A stretch of 64,000 nucleotides of DNA from Candidatus Pacearchaeota archaeon (GCA_035404185.1 DAONGN010000001.1:377308-441307); one strand, 5' to 3'. Positions 17,568 through 26,813 are shown, counted from the stretch's first letter. Numbers and translations are program-made. Notes: generated by a model from the letters alone, not told the origin.

Positions 17568-18890
17568 ATGAATGAACCAAAAGAACCATTATTAGAGCAG
17601 CCAGAAAGAACTAGGGCTGAAATTGCCGAAGAAGAACTTGCAAAAATGAAGATAGAAAATACAAAACATCAGAGTGATTATAAGCCTGAATTTGACCAGT
17701 ATTTAGCTAATAAAGGCGAAGATGAAAATATAGAAGAAGAATCATCAATAAAACAGCCTAGTACTGAGAAAGTAAAAACCCCTGAAGAAGTAAAGAAACC
17801 TGAAGAAATAAAAAATCCTGAGAAAGTAAAAACTCCCGAAGAAATAAAGTCTGAAGAAACAAAGAAAATTGACTTAGAGGCTAAACAAGAGAAAGAAGCT
17901 AGAACAGAGAGAGCGATTGAAAATCTTAAAGCTTTATTTGATAATAAGAACAAACTTTTTGCCCAAAAAGAAAAGCAAAAGAGTTTGTCATATAAACTTA
18001 AAGCTTTATTTGGCGATAAAGACGGCGAATCAGTAACAGCAGATGAGTACGGGTCTGTTTATGATGAATACGGTAAATCATTAGGAGAAGTCGAAGCTCT
18101 TACAGGAAAATCAAAAGATCAGATTATAAAAGAATATTTAAGTGGGAAAGAAAGAAATGAAGATTCTGTTGAAAACGTAAATAAAAATTTAGACGATATA
18201 GAGGCTGGATTAGAAAAGACTGAAGAAGGACAAAGCAAAGAGAAAAAAGATTTAATAGAAAAACTTACTGGGATAAAAGATGAAAGGGTAAAGTTTGCTA
18301 TAAAAGTTGCTATTGCTGGAGGAATGATTGCTTTTCCTGTCGCAGGAATAGCTGCTGGAGCTTTAGGAATGGGACTAGGTGAAGCATTAATTGGTTATTC
18401 TTTTATTCATTATTCAACTGCTTTGGGATTAGCAGTTGGTAATACAGCTTTTGCTGTCGGAGGCATTGGTGGCGGAGGGGCTTTATTACACAAGGCAATA
18501 AAAGATTTAGAAGATGCAGAATCTAGAATTCCTCAAGACAAAAACAAAGAGCAAGAGGAAATTCCTACACCAGAATCTCCTATTTCTAAAACAGAATCTA
18601 TCGAAAAGAAAGAAGATAATAGTGGGATTGAGAAAAAATTAATAAAAGATGATGAATTTAAGCAAGTTAATAATTTTGAAGAATTATATAAAAAAATTGA
18701 TGAAGTTTATAATAGATTAGGAATAGATGGTGCAGAAACATTGAAAAATAGAATACTTTATTTATCTCAAAAGAGAAGTCCATTCGAAGGTCATTATGAT
18801 GACATTCCTGTTAGTGGAGGATTAAATGCAAAAGTTCAAGAATTAATTAAGAAAGATACAAAAGAGAAGGGTTTGGACTGGGTAGAGTAA
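17568..18890 (+). CDS. Acidic/lysine-rich protein with central membrane segments, unknown
   Basis: A 440-aa protein I do not recognise. Residues ~60-105 form an imperfect repeat of PEEVKKPEEI / PEKVKTPEEI type. A long charged, probably coiled part follows, then two Gly/Ala-rich hydrophobic segments around residues 245-270 and 280-305 that look like membrane hairpins, and a charged C-terminus. It lies 20 nt after the TraG-like ATPase and is probably co-transcribed, so it may be a membrane partner of that motor. Confidence 0.75.
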   Translation: MNEPKEPLLEQPERTRAEIAEEELAKMKIENTKHQSDYKPEFDQYLANKGEDENIEEESSIKQPSTEKVKTPEEVKKPEEIKNPEKVKTPEEIKSEETKKIDLEAKQEKEARTERAIENLKALFDNKNKLFAQKEKQKSLSYKLKALFGDKDGESVTADEYGSVYDEYGKSLGEVEALTGKSKDQIIKEYLSGKERNEDSVENVNKNLDDIEAGLEKTEEGQSKEKKDLIEKLTGIKDERVKFAIKVAIAGGMIAFPVAGIAAGALGMGLGEALIGYSFIHYSTALGLAVGNTAFAVGGIGGGGALLHKAIKDLEDAESRIPQDKNKEQEEIPTPESPISKTESIEKKEDNSGIEKKLIKDDEFKQVNNFEELYKKIDEVYNRLGIDGAETLKNRILYLSQKRSPFEGHYDDIPVSGGLNAKVQELIKKDTKEKGLDWVE

Positions 18891-18922
18891 TTTATATAAT
18901 TAGTTAAAATAATAAATAAATT

Positions 18923-19231
18923 ATGGCTTTAGATAAAATAATAATTAAAGGAAAAGAAATAGACATAATGAAAGAACTTGGGATAGATCAAGCTCCTCTC
19001 GAGATTCAAGAAAAAATAGCAGAAAGAATGACAGATATAGTTTTAAGAAAAAGTATTTTAAAGGCGCTAGAAGGCTTGTCTGAAGAAGAAGTTAAGAATA
19101 TTAATACTGGTTTAACCTCTGGAAATACCGAAGAAACTATTAAAATATTAGATGAGAAAGTTCCTAATTTTGATAAAATATTATCCGAACAAATTGTTTT
19201 ATTGCAAGAAGAGCTTTTAAGTAAAAAATAA
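18923..19231 (+). CDS. Small acidic helical protein (DUF5663-like)
   Basis: A 102-aa helical protein. The core LEGLSEEEVKNINTGLTSGNTEETIKILDEKVPNFDKILSEQI has the spacing of the DUF5663 family common in Parcubacteria; this match is from memory. No membrane helix or catalytic motif. Third gene of the TraG-like cluster. Confidence 0.65.
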   Translation: MALDKIIIKGKEIDIMKELGIDQAPLEIQEKIAERMTDIVLRKSILKALEGLSEEEVKNINTGLTSGNTEETIKILDEKVPNFDKILSEQIVLLQEELLSKK

Positions 19232-19232
19232 A

Positions 19233-19580
19233 ATGCAAGAAAAAATAGAAAAACCAGAAATAGGGGAGGTTATTAATTTAGAACAAACCAAAGAAGGACA
19301 AGATGATAATCGTAAAATTGAAGCGATAAAAGAAAGCAATGAACCGAACAAAGAAGATCTTCTTAAAAAAATATACAATAAGGATGATGTGGTAAGTGCA
19401 AAACTAGAAATTAAAGAAACAAATGATGTTGTTGAAAAAAAAGTTGATAGTTTTGTTAAGGAATTTCGTATTTTTGGTTCGAAAGTGATAGGTAAAGCGA
19501 GGAAAGCTTTGGGAGCGTACGGTTTAGATGAATTGCATGACAAGATAGTTGATGAGAATAAAAACATTAATAAAAAGTAA
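19233..19580 (+). CDS. Small charged protein, unknown function
   Basis: A 115-aa charged protein, mostly Lys/Glu, with no recognised domain. It begins 1 nt after the previous stop and is the last gene before the terminator at 19612, so it belongs to the ATPase cluster. A C-terminal FRIFGSKVIGKARKALGAYGLDEL may form an amphipathic helix. Coding status is supported by position and by the tight spacing. Confidence 0.6.
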   Translation: MQEKIEKPEIGEVINLEQTKEGQDDNRKIEAIKESNEPNKEDLLKKIYNKDDVVSAKLEIKETNDVVEKKVDSFVKEFRIFGSKVIGKARKALGAYGLDELHDKIVDENKNINKK

Positions 19581-19611
19581 GTTTTTTGATTAAATGATTT
19601 TTTGCAAATTG

Positions 19612-19630
19612 AGGACATATGTCCTTTTTT
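19612..19630 (+). terminator. Palindromic terminator after ATPase cluster
   Basis: Perfect palindrome AGGACATATGTCCT (19612-19625) followed by T-run. The tight palindrome could also fold as a short hairpin on either strand. Confidence 0.75.
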
Positions 19631-19660
19631 GCTTTTCTAATTTGTGGTATAAGAATATTA

Positions 19661-22600
19661 ATGGGGTCAGATTTATTATCTAAATTGAATAAAGAGCAGA
19701 AAGAGGCTGTTACCTTTGATAAGGGGCCTCTTTTGATTGTTGCTGGGGCAGGAACTGGCAAAACTACTGTTTTAACCCACAGAATAGCTTATTTAATTAA
19801 GGAAAAGGCGATTAAGCCAGAAGAAATATTAGCTGTTACTTTTACTGAAAAAGCAGCCAGAGAGATGGAAGAAAGAGTTGAAAAATTACTTCCTTTTGGA
19901 TATTACGATTTTTGGATATCAACTTTTCATTCTTTTTGCGATAGAATTTTAAAAAGATATGGATTAAGTATTGGGATACCAACTAATTACAAGTTATTAG
20001 AGCAAACTGGAAGCTGGATTTTAATTAAAAAGAATTTTGATAAATTTAATTTTTTAAAAGAATATCGTCCTCTGGGAAATCCGACTAAATTTATAGAAGC
20101 CTTAGTTTCTCATTTTGGTCACTGTAAAAATGAGGGCATTTATCCAGAAAATTATTTGGAACACGCCGATTCTTTAAAATTAAACATGGATGATATTCCT
20201 GTTGGATCTAAATCAGTTAAATCGAAAGACAAAAAAGATTTAAGCAATAAACAGGCAGAATATGAAAGAATAAAAGAAGTAGCCGAAGCATATCATGTTT
20301 ATCAGAAGCTTTTACTTGATAATAATGTTTTGGATTTTGGTGACCTGATAAATTATACTTTGAAATTGTTTGATAAAAGACCAGAGATTTTAGAGAAATA
20401 CAGAAATCAATTTAAATACATAATGGTTGATGAATTTCAAGATACAAACTGGGTTCAATATGAATTAGTTCAAAAATTAACTTATCCAGAGAATAATATT
20501 ACGGTGGTCGGTGATGATGATCAATCAATAATGGGTTTTCAAGGAGCCTCGTTTAATAATGTATTAAGATTTAAACAAGATTATCCTAAATCAAAAGAAA
20601 TTGTTTTGGTTGAAAACTATAGATCACCTCAAAACATTCTTGATTTATCGTATCAATTTATACAGCTAAACAACCCTAATCGTTTAGAGTATCAATTAAA
20701 TGAAATAGAGGGGATTAATAAAAGGGCAGAAGAAAGGGGAATAGATTTGAAATCATTTAAGAAAATTGATAAAAAGCTTAAAAGTAATCAAGATAAATCT
20801 GGAGCAATAGAATTATTAGGTTTTGAAACGATTGATGATGAGTTATCAGGAGTTATTGGTAAAATTTGGGAATTGAAAGAAATTGACGATAAGGCAGAGT
20901 TTTCTGATTTTGCTATTTTAACAAGAACTAATGAATCGGCTAATAATTTTAGTCGAGCATTAGAAAGAGCTGGTATTCCTTATCAATTCGTTTCTTCAAA
21001 AGGCTTATACACTAATCCTTTGATACTTGATTTAATTTCTTACCTTAAGGTTATTATTAATTTTTATGATTCTCCTAATTTTTATAGAATATTAAGGATG
21101 ATGGATTTTTCTCCTGAAGAAGTTTCGAGAATTATTCAATATAGCGACAAAAAAGGAATTCCAATATTCGAAGCCATAACAGATAGTCATCTTTTAAGTA
21201 AATTTACAACAGACACAGTTGTTAAATTAAGAAAGATTGTTGAAAACTTAAAGAAACACTATAAATTATCAAAAGAAAAGAATGCTAGTGAAGTTTTTAT
21301 TCACATTATTAATGATTTAGAATATGGAAAGTATATTCCAGAAAGCAATGAAGAGAGTTTGAAAAAATGGGAGATGATTGATCAGTTTTTTGAGAAAATA
21401 AAAAGCTTTGAAAATTCACAGGTTGATCCAACTATCCTTTCTTTTGTGGAAAATCTACAAATGGAACTAGATGCTGGTGAAGATGGTTCTATAAGAAATA
21501 GTATTGATTTGAGTTTTGAGGCGGTTAGAGTCATGACCATTCACTCTTCAAAAGGTCTTGAATTTAAATACGTTTTTTTAACTAATTTAGTTTCAAGAAA
21601 GTTTCCCTCTGATCAGAAAAAGAATCCAATAGAAATTCCCGAAGCTTTAATTAAAGAAGTCTTGCCAGAAGGAGATTTTCACATGCAAGAAGAAAGAAGG
21701 TTATTTTATGTTGCTTTAACACGAGCTAAAAGAGGGTTATTTTTGACTTGGGCTGCTGATTACGGAGGCAAAGATTTAAAGAAGCCGTCAAGGTTTTTGA
21801 TTGAATCAGGATTAATTATTGAAGAAGTATTAGACAAACAGAAGTTTACAAGAAGTTCTGGTTTTTGTATTAAGCGTTCAATGGGATTTAAATTAGAATC
21901 GAATGAAACAAATGGTTCGGGGCGAGATTTAAGAACATTCCTTCCTGATCATTTTTCTTATTCTCAATTAGAATCTTTTAGAAAGTGTCCTTTAGGGTAT
22001 AAGTTCGGAAGTATATTTAAAATACCGATAAGGGGAAAGTCAGTGTTTAGTTTTGGAAAAAGTATTCATCAGACATTGCATAGTTTTGTTTTGGAATCAT
22101 TAAAATTTTCTTCAATTGAACAGAAAACTCTTTTTGGTAAAAATACTAGTTCGGAAGTATTGAGTTTTGAAGATTTATTGAAAATCTATGAAAAAGAATG
22201 GATTAGTGATTGGTATGAATCATCAATAATTAAAAAAGAATTTTATGAAAAAGGAAAAGAAAGCTTGAAGCTTTTTTATGAAGATTTTATTAAAAATAAA
22301 CCAGAGATTCTTTTTATTAATGACGAACCAGCGCTAGAAAAGAATTTTAATTTAAAATTAAACGGAGATGTTTTTATAGGAACCATAGATAGGATAGATA
22401 AATTAGGCGATGGGGTAGAAATTATAGATTATAAAACTGGTTCGCCTAAAAAGACATTAGCCAAAGAAGAAAAGCTTCAATTAATGATTTATGCTGTGGC
22501 AGCAAAAAAAGTTTTAGGATTAAATCCTCTTAAGTTAACTTATTATTATCTTGATGATGGAACGACCTGTTCTTTCGATATTAAAGATGGAGATATTGAA

Positions 22601-22723
22601 AATACAGAAACAGAAATTAGAGAGTTATTGGAGAAAATTAAAAGGAGTAATTTCAAGCCTACGCCTGGATGGCACTGCCAATATTGTGACTTTAAAGATA
22701 TTTGCGCTCACAGGAAGATTTGA
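19661..22723 (+). CDS. UvrD-type helicase fused to Fe-S PD-(D/E)XK nuclease
   Basis: A 1020-aa SF1A helicase fused to a RecB/AddB-type nuclease. Seen: Q-motif LNKEQKEAV, Walker A AGAGTGKTT (28-36), VDEFQDT, GDDDQSI, VENYRS, HSSKGLEF and YVALTRAKRG. The C-terminal part has FSYSQLESFRKCP, GDVFIGTIDRID, VEIIDYKTG (catalytic D...D-K) and CQYCDFKDIC; with the Cys in RKCP these form a likely [4Fe-4S] nuclease. Probably processes DNA ends for recombination, replacing RecBCD/AddAB as one polypeptide. The ATG at 19661 starts just before the helicase core; upstream codons run into the terminator. Confidence 0.93.
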   Translation: MGSDLLSKLNKEQKEAVTFDKGPLLIVAGAGTGKTTVLTHRIAYLIKEKAIKPEEILAVTFTEKAAREMEERVEKLLPFGYYDFWISTFHSFCDRILKRYGLSIGIPTNYKLLEQTGSWILIKKNFDKFNFLKEYRPLGNPTKFIEALVSHFGHCKNEGIYPENYLEHADSLKLNMDDIPVGSKSVKSKDKKDLSNKQAEYERIKEVAEAYHVYQKLLLDNNVLDFGDLINYTLKLFDKRPEILEKYRNQFKYIMVDEFQDTNWVQYELVQKLTYPENNITVVGDDDQSIMGFQGASFNNVLRFKQDYPKSKEIVLVENYRSPQNILDLSYQFIQLNNPNRLEYQLNEIEGINKRAEERGIDLKSFKKIDKKLKSNQDKSGAIELLGFETIDDELSGVIGKIWELKEIDDKAEFSDFAILTRTNESANNFSRALERAGIPYQFVSSKGLYTNPLILDLISYLKVIINFYDSPNFYRILRMMDFSPEEVSRIIQYSDKKGIPIFEAITDSHLLSKFTTDTVVKLRKIVENLKKHYKLSKEKNASEVFIHIINDLEYGKYIPESNEESLKKWEMIDQFFEKIKSFENSQVDPTILSFVENLQMELDAGEDGSIRNSIDLSFEAVRVMTIHSSKGLEFKYVFLTNLVSRKFPSDQKKNPIEIPEALIKEVLPEGDFHMQEERRLFYVALTRAKRGLFLTWAADYGGKDLKKPSRFLIESGLIIEEVLDKQKFTRSSGFCIKRSMGFKLESNETNGSGRDLRTFLPDHFSYSQLESFRKCPLGYKFGSIFKIPIRGKSVFSFGKSIHQTLHSFVLESLKFSSIEQKTLFGKNTSSEVLSFEDLLKIYEKEWISDWYESSIIKKEFYEKGKESLKLFYEDFIKNKPEILFINDEPALEKNFNLKLNGDVFIGTIDRIDKLGDGVEIIDYKTGSPKKTLAKEEKLQLMIYAVAAKKVLGLNPLKLTYYYLDDGTTCSFDIKDGDIENTETEIRELLEKIKRSNFKPTPGWHCQYCDFKDICAHRKI

Positions 22724-22738
22724 GGTATAATTATATAT

Positions 22739-23740
22739 ATGAAAAAAACAAAATTAATAATTTTAGGAGATGGAGCATGGGGGACAACCTTAGCTATTTT
22801 ATTATCTAAAAATGGACACGAGGTTACAGTTTGGAGTGCTTTTCCGGAATATTTAGATATTCTGAATAAAGAAAGGGAGAATAAAACATATTTAAAAGGA
22901 ATAAAGATTCCTTCTAATATTGTTTTTGAAAAAGATTTAGGCAAGGCAATTGAATTTGGTGAATATATTGTTTTCAGTATTCCATCTAAATTCTTTAGAG
23001 ATGTAGCCAAGAAGATTAAAAAAGAAAATGTTTCTTTAAAAGGGAAAGTATTTATTAATGTTGCTAAAGGATTAGAGCAAAAAACATTAAAAAGAATGAC
23101 AGAGATTTTAAAAGAAGAACTAGGAAATGTTCAGACAGCTGTTTTATCTGGTCCGACAATTGCTGTCGAAGTAGCAAGAGAATTACCAGCTTTAGTTGTT
23201 GCAGCTTCAAGAAATCATGCTATTGCTAAAAAAATTCAAGACATATTTAGCAATGAATATTTCAGAGTGTATACTTCTACTGATGTTATTGGAGTTGAAC
23301 TTGGTGGACCATTAAAGAATATTATTGCTGTGGTGGCGGGAATATCTGATGGTCTTGGTTTTGGTTCTAATACTAAGGCAGCCATATTATCTCGAGGGAT
23401 AGTGGAAATACAAAGATTGGGAGAAAAAATGGGAGCCAAAAGAAAAACCTTCTACGGTTTAGCTGGACTAGGAGACTTATCTACTACCTGTATTAGTCCT
23501 GAGAGTAGGAACAGAACTTTGGGAGAGAAGATTGCAAAAGGACAGAAGCTAGAAGAGATTGTTAATTCAACCTCAAGTATAATTGAAGGAGCAACAACCG
23601 CCGAAGTAGTATATCAATTAAGTAAAAAATACAAAGTAGATATGCCAATTGTTTCATCTGTTTATCAAGTTTTATACAAGAATAAGGCTCCAAAAGATGC
23701 TTTATCTGATATGATGAAAAGAAAAAGAAAGCCAGAATAA
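22739..23740 (+). CDS. gpsA: Glycerol-3-phosphate dehydrogenase (NAD(P)+)
   Basis: A 333-aa enzyme that makes sn-glycerol-3-phosphate from dihydroxyacetone phosphate for phospholipids. Seen: Rossmann GDGAWGTTLA near the start, SGPTIAVEVA, the catalytic Lys in GGPLKNIIAVVAG and GLAGLGDLSTTC. Length is normal. TIM at 49159 would supply its substrate. Confidence 0.96.
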   Translation: MKKTKLIILGDGAWGTTLAILLSKNGHEVTVWSAFPEYLDILNKERENKTYLKGIKIPSNIVFEKDLGKAIEFGEYIVFSIPSKFFRDVAKKIKKENVSLKGKVFINVAKGLEQKTLKRMTEILKEELGNVQTAVLSGPTIAVEVARELPALVVAASRNHAIAKKIQDIFSNEYFRVYTSTDVIGVELGGPLKNIIAVVAGISDGLGFGSNTKAAILSRGIVEIQRLGEKMGAKRKTFYGLAGLGDLSTTCISPESRNRTLGEKIAKGQKLEEIVNSTSSIIEGATTAEVVYQLSKKYKVDMPIVSSVYQVLYKNKAPKDALSDMMKRKRKPE

Positions 23741-23796
23741 TCTTGAAAAATTTACCTTTTTAAGATAAGGTTAAATAAAGAATAATAATTAAAAAC

Positions 23797-24270
23797 ATGA
23801 AATTAAATATTTTTATTGAGAATCCAAAAGGCAGTTCAAATAAGTATGAATTAGATAAGGAATCAGGAAAGATAATGCTTGATAGAGCTTTATATTCTTC
23901 TGTTTATTGGCCCTTTGAATATGGTTTTATAGAAAACACCTTATCAGAAGATGGAGATCCATTGGATGCTGTAGTCTTGGTTAATGAACCAACTTTTCCT
24001 GGCTGTGTCATTCCTTGTAAGATTATTGGAATGTTAGACATGGAGGATGAGAGTGGAATTGATTACAAAATTATTGCTGTTCCTGATGACAAAATTGATC
24101 CAAGATTTAAACACATTAACAGTATTGATGATTTGCCAGAACATCAGAAAAAAGAAATTCAAGAATTTTTTGAAACATACAAAAGACTTGAACCAAATAA
24201 ATGGGTTAAAGTAGTGGGATTTAAATCAAAAGATGAAGCGGAAAGAATAATAGAAAAGTGTAAAAAATAA
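23797..24270 (+). CDS. ppa: Soluble inorganic pyrophosphatase (family I)
   Basis: A 157-aa family I pyrophosphatase, hydrolysing pyrophosphate to drive biosynthesis. Seen: KYELDKESG, the Tyr/Glu-rich YWPFEYGFIENT, the DGDPLDAVVL metal motif and the KVVGFKSKDEA C-terminus. Somewhat short, as are many CPR enzymes, yet all active-site aspartates appear present. Confidence 0.95.
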   Translation: MKLNIFIENPKGSSNKYELDKESGKIMLDRALYSSVYWPFEYGFIENTLSEDGDPLDAVVLVNEPTFPGCVIPCKIIGMLDMEDESGIDYKIIAVPDDKIDPRFKHINSIDDLPEHQKKEIQEFFETYKRLEPNKWVKVVGFKSKDEAERIIEKCKK

Positions 24271-24274
24271 AATT

Positions 24275-24490
24275 ATGGAAAATACAAACAAGAAATACAA
24301 AGTAAACAAGGAAAAGTGCCTTGGTTGTGGAAGCTGTTCGTTATCTTGTCCAGAAGGAACAGAAATGGATACTGATGGCAAAGCAAAAGTTATTAGCTCT
24401 GCTAAGGTTGAAGAATGTGGCGGTGTAGATTTATGTCCATATGGAGCAATTGAAGTTGAAAATGGAGTAGAAGTAGAAGAGGATGAGTAG
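24275..24490 (+). CDS. Small ferredoxin
   Basis: A 71-aa ferredoxin. The first half carries CLGCGSCSLSCP (Cys-x2-Cys-x2-Cys-x3-Cys-Pro), the second half an altered ECGGVDLCPYG that supplies only two cysteines; one [4Fe-4S] cluster is assured and a second is doubtful. Electron donor or acceptor is unknown; superoxide reductase at 9729 is one possible user. Confidence 0.9.
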   Translation: MENTNKKYKVNKEKCLGCGSCSLSCPEGTEMDTDGKAKVISSAKVEECGGVDLCPYGAIEVENGVEVEEDE

Positions 24491-24495
24491 ATAAT

Positions 24496-24705
24496 ATGAA
24501 AGTTACACAAAAAACCAAACTATCTAAGCTAATAGATGAGAAGAAAGCACAAACAATTTTAGAAAAATATGATTTTCCTTGTCTTTCTTGTCCTCATGCT
24601 AGACTTGAAATGGAAACTTTAGAACTAGGAAGTATTTGTGAAATGTACGATATCGATTCGACTAAGTTAATTAAAGAATTGAATGAAAAGTTGAATAAGA
24701 AATGA
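24496..24705 (+). CDS. DUF1858 redox-disulfide protein
   Basis: A 69-aa protein of the DUF1858 / hybrid-cluster-protein-associated type. The motif FPCLSCP after an N-terminal helix gives a CxxC redox pair, followed by an LELGSICEMYDI segment. Such proteins accompany anaerobic redox enzymes. It overlaps the next gene by ATGA and follows the ferredoxin by 5 nt, so a small redox operon is likely. Confidence 0.8.
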   Translation: MKVTQKTKLSKLIDEKKAQTILEKYDFPCLSCPHARLEMETLELGSICEMYDIDSTKLIKELNEKLNKK

Positions 24706-25547
24706 AGCAATCGTTTTTTATTCTTTTAATGCTTTTAATTTTGAATGTTTTAGTTTTGCCTTTTGTTATTTTCTTTTCTTTGCCGGCTTACCTTGAGGTA
24801 AGCTTTTTTAATGTTGGACAAGGAGATTCTATTTTTATTGAGGCTCCAGGAGGATATCAAGTATTGATTGATGGAGGCCCAAGTTATTCCAAGGTTTTAG
24901 ATGGTTTATCTAAAGAAATGCCTTTTAATGATAAAGAGATAGATTTAATTATATTATCTCATCCAGAGAGTGATCATATGACAGGATTGTTTTCTGTATT
25001 AGAAAACTATAAGGTAGATAATATTATGTGGACTGGAATAGAAAAAGATGGAGAAAAGTTTGAAACTTGGAAAAGATTAATTAACGAAGAGGGAGCTAAT
25101 ATTTATTATGCTAATTCTGGTGATAAAGTAATTATGGGAGATGCGATCTTAGAAATAATAAATCCTAAAGAGTTGTTAAAGGGAGAGACATTTAAAGAAA
25201 GCAACAATACAGCAATAGTCTCCAAGCTTTTATATAAGGATAGTTCTTTTCTTTTCACGGGAGATATTTCTTCAAAAGCAGAAAATGAATTAACTAATAT
25301 AGACGTTGATGTTTTGAAGATTCCTCATCATGGTTCAAAGTATTCAACCTCAAAAGAATTTATTAAAAAGGTTAGTCCTTTAGTTTCTGTGATTCAGGTT
25401 GGAAAGAATTCCTACGGACACCCAACAGAAGAAGTTTTGACACGACTTAATAATTTTGGTATTAAAATACTAAGGAACGATACTAATGGAGATATAAAGA
25501 TTGTTTCCGATGGTTTGAATTATAAAATAATAACTAGTAAACAATAA
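24702..25547 (+). CDS. ComEC-like metallo-beta-lactamase-fold hydrolase
   Basis: A 281-aa protein with one N-terminal membrane helix and a metallo-beta-lactamase domain like the C-terminal domain of ComEC. Seen: FFNVGQGDSIFIEAPGG, LIDGGP, SHPESDHMTG (HxExDH metal motif), LFTGDIS and IPHHGSKYSTS. It is a free-standing nuclease-type domain without the DNA channel; it may degrade one DNA strand outside the membrane during uptake. The start codon overlaps the DUF1858 stop. Confidence 0.88.
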   Translation: MKQSFFILLMLLILNVLVLPFVIFFSLPAYLEVSFFNVGQGDSIFIEAPGGYQVLIDGGPSYSKVLDGLSKEMPFNDKEIDLIILSHPESDHMTGLFSVLENYKVDNIMWTGIEKDGEKFETWKRLINEEGANIYYANSGDKVIMGDAILEIINPKELLKGETFKESNNTAIVSKLLYKDSSFLFTGDISSKAENELTNIDVDVLKIPHHGSKYSTSKEFIKKVSPLVSVIQVGKNSYGHPTEEVLTRLNNFGIKILRNDTNGDIKIVSDGLNYKIITSKQ

Positions 25548-25551
25548 ATAT

Positions 25552-26607
25552 ATGGATTTTCCAATTTTTAAAACTAAGATGGGAGGAGATAGGAAATTTA
25601 ATCTAGCCGACCCAAAAGAAAGGGCAGAATATTTTAATATAAAATGTGGACCGGAAATAGAAAAACTAAAAGAATATTTAAAAGATAATACTTTTATTGC
25701 TTATCTTTTAGGTAAAAAGAATTCAGGAAAGGGAACTTATTCTAAAATGTTATCCGAGGTTTTAGGTGCTGATAAAATAGAGCATTTGTCTGTTGGAGAT
25801 ATGGTAAGAGCATTAGATACTGAAATTCAAGACCCAGAAAAGAAAAAAGAATTAGTTGAGTTTTTAGAAAAGAATTACAGAGGATTTTATCCTTTGGAAG
25901 ATCTGATTAAAAGTATGGAAAATAGGGATACTAAAACTCTTCTTCCTGATGAATTTGTTTTGGCTTTAATTAAAAGGGAAATTGCTAAGAGGAAAGGAAA
26001 GGTTATTCTTCTAGATGGTTTTCCAAGAAGTATGGATCAAGTTAGTTTCTCTTTGTTCTTTAGAGATTTGGTTGATTACAGAGATGATCCAGATATTTTC
26101 ATTATGATTGATGTTCCAATGAACATTATTAATGAGAGAATTAAATGGAGAAGAATTTGTCCTAAATGTAATGCTTCAAGAAGCTTGAAATTATTACCAA
26201 CTTCAAAAATTGGATACGATGAATCATCTAAAGATTTTTATTTAATTTGTGATGAGGCCAATTGTGACGGTGGAAGAATGGTAATGAAAGAAGGTGACGA
26301 AAAAGGAATTGAACCGATTAAAGAGAGATTAATGATGGATGAAGAAATATTAAAGAAAGCTGATACATTATATGGAATTCCAAAGGTTAAATTAAGAAAT
26401 GCTATTCCTGCTGATGTTGCTCGTGATTATGTTGATGAATACGAAATGACTCCTGGATATTCATTTAAATACGAGAATGGGGAAGTCAAAACCATTGAAG
26501 AACCTTGGATTGTAGCTGATGATAATGGAGTACAATGTATTAGTTTACAGGCTGCTCCGGTGGTAGTTGCAATGATAAAACAGTTGGTTGAAGTATTGAA
26601 AATTTAA
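25552..26607 (+). CDS. Adenylate-kinase-like nucleoside monophosphate kinase, long form
   Basis: A 351-aa P-loop kinase. Seen: GKKNSGKGTYSK P-loop, HLSVGDMVR NMP-binding segment, LLDGFPRSMDQ, and a lid with CPKCNAS and CDEANC that could bind zinc. It is about 130 residues longer than a normal Adk, with an extended N-terminal leader and a C-terminal extension. A canonical-length Adk is encoded at 46369, so this one may act on another nucleotide. The ncRNA promoter at 26588 lies in its 3' end. Confidence 0.85.
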   Translation: MDFPIFKTKMGGDRKFNLADPKERAEYFNIKCGPEIEKLKEYLKDNTFIAYLLGKKNSGKGTYSKMLSEVLGADKIEHLSVGDMVRALDTEIQDPEKKKELVEFLEKNYRGFYPLEDLIKSMENRDTKTLLPDEFVLALIKREIAKRKGKVILLDGFPRSMDQVSFSLFFRDLVDYRDDPDIFIMIDVPMNIINERIKWRRICPKCNASRSLKLLPTSKIGYDESSKDFYLICDEANCDGGRMVMKEGDEKGIEPIKERLMMDEEILKKADTLYGIPKVKLRNAIPADVARDYVDEYEMTPGYSFKYENGEVKTIEEPWIVADDNGVQCISLQAAPVVVAMIKQLVEVLKI

Positions 26608-26616
26608 AGGTATAAT
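26588..26616 (+). promoter_or_regulatory. Promoter of structured ncRNA
   Basis: -35 TTGAAG (26588-26593) inside the 3' end of the kinase gene, 17-nt spacer, perfect -10 TATAAT (26611-26616). The predicted start at about 26623 coincides with the first base of the RNA closing stem. Confidence 0.75.
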
Positions 26617-26622
26617 ATCTTT

Positions 26623-26777
26623 GGTCCTATCATTCAAAATTCCGAACAACTTTCAATCGGGAGATCATATATTTATCTGCTTTGGCAAATGAATGAGGTC
26701 ACCCACGTGGATTAATTCGGATTCACTTGAAAGCGGTAGGACCCTTGGAAAGCACTGTCAAACAGTGTTTTTCTTTT
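26623..26777 (+). ncRNA. Structured non-coding RNA, about 150 nt, unidentified
   Basis: No coding frame. The transcript from 26623 is bounded by a 9-bp closing stem, 26623-26631 with 26735-26743, including G-U. Inside, CTTTCAA (26650-26656 region) can pair with TTGAAAG (26727-26733 region), and TCCGAA (26641-26646) with TTCGGA (26716-26721), in an order that would form a pseudoknot or two alternative folds. A strong hairpin terminator follows at 26753. Size and long closing stem fit a 6S-like regulator loosely; the SRP, tmRNA and RNase P signatures are absent. It is not a simple riboswitch, since the next gene has its own promoter after the terminator. Confidence 0.65.
26753..26777 (+). terminator. 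Terminator of structured ncRNA
   Basis: Stem CACTGT (26753-26758) / ACAGTG (26762-26767), loop CAA, then a T-rich tail. Confidence 0.85.
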
Positions 26778-26778
26778 C

Positions 26779-26806
26779 TTGACAATTTGATAATTACAGA
26801 TATAAT
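26779..26806 (+). promoter_or_regulatory. Promoter of csoR-nifS-iscU operon
   Basis: -35 TTGACA (26779-26784), 16-nt spacer, -10 TATAAT (26801-26806); near-consensus. Confidence 0.85.
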
Positions 26807-26813
26807 ATACCTA

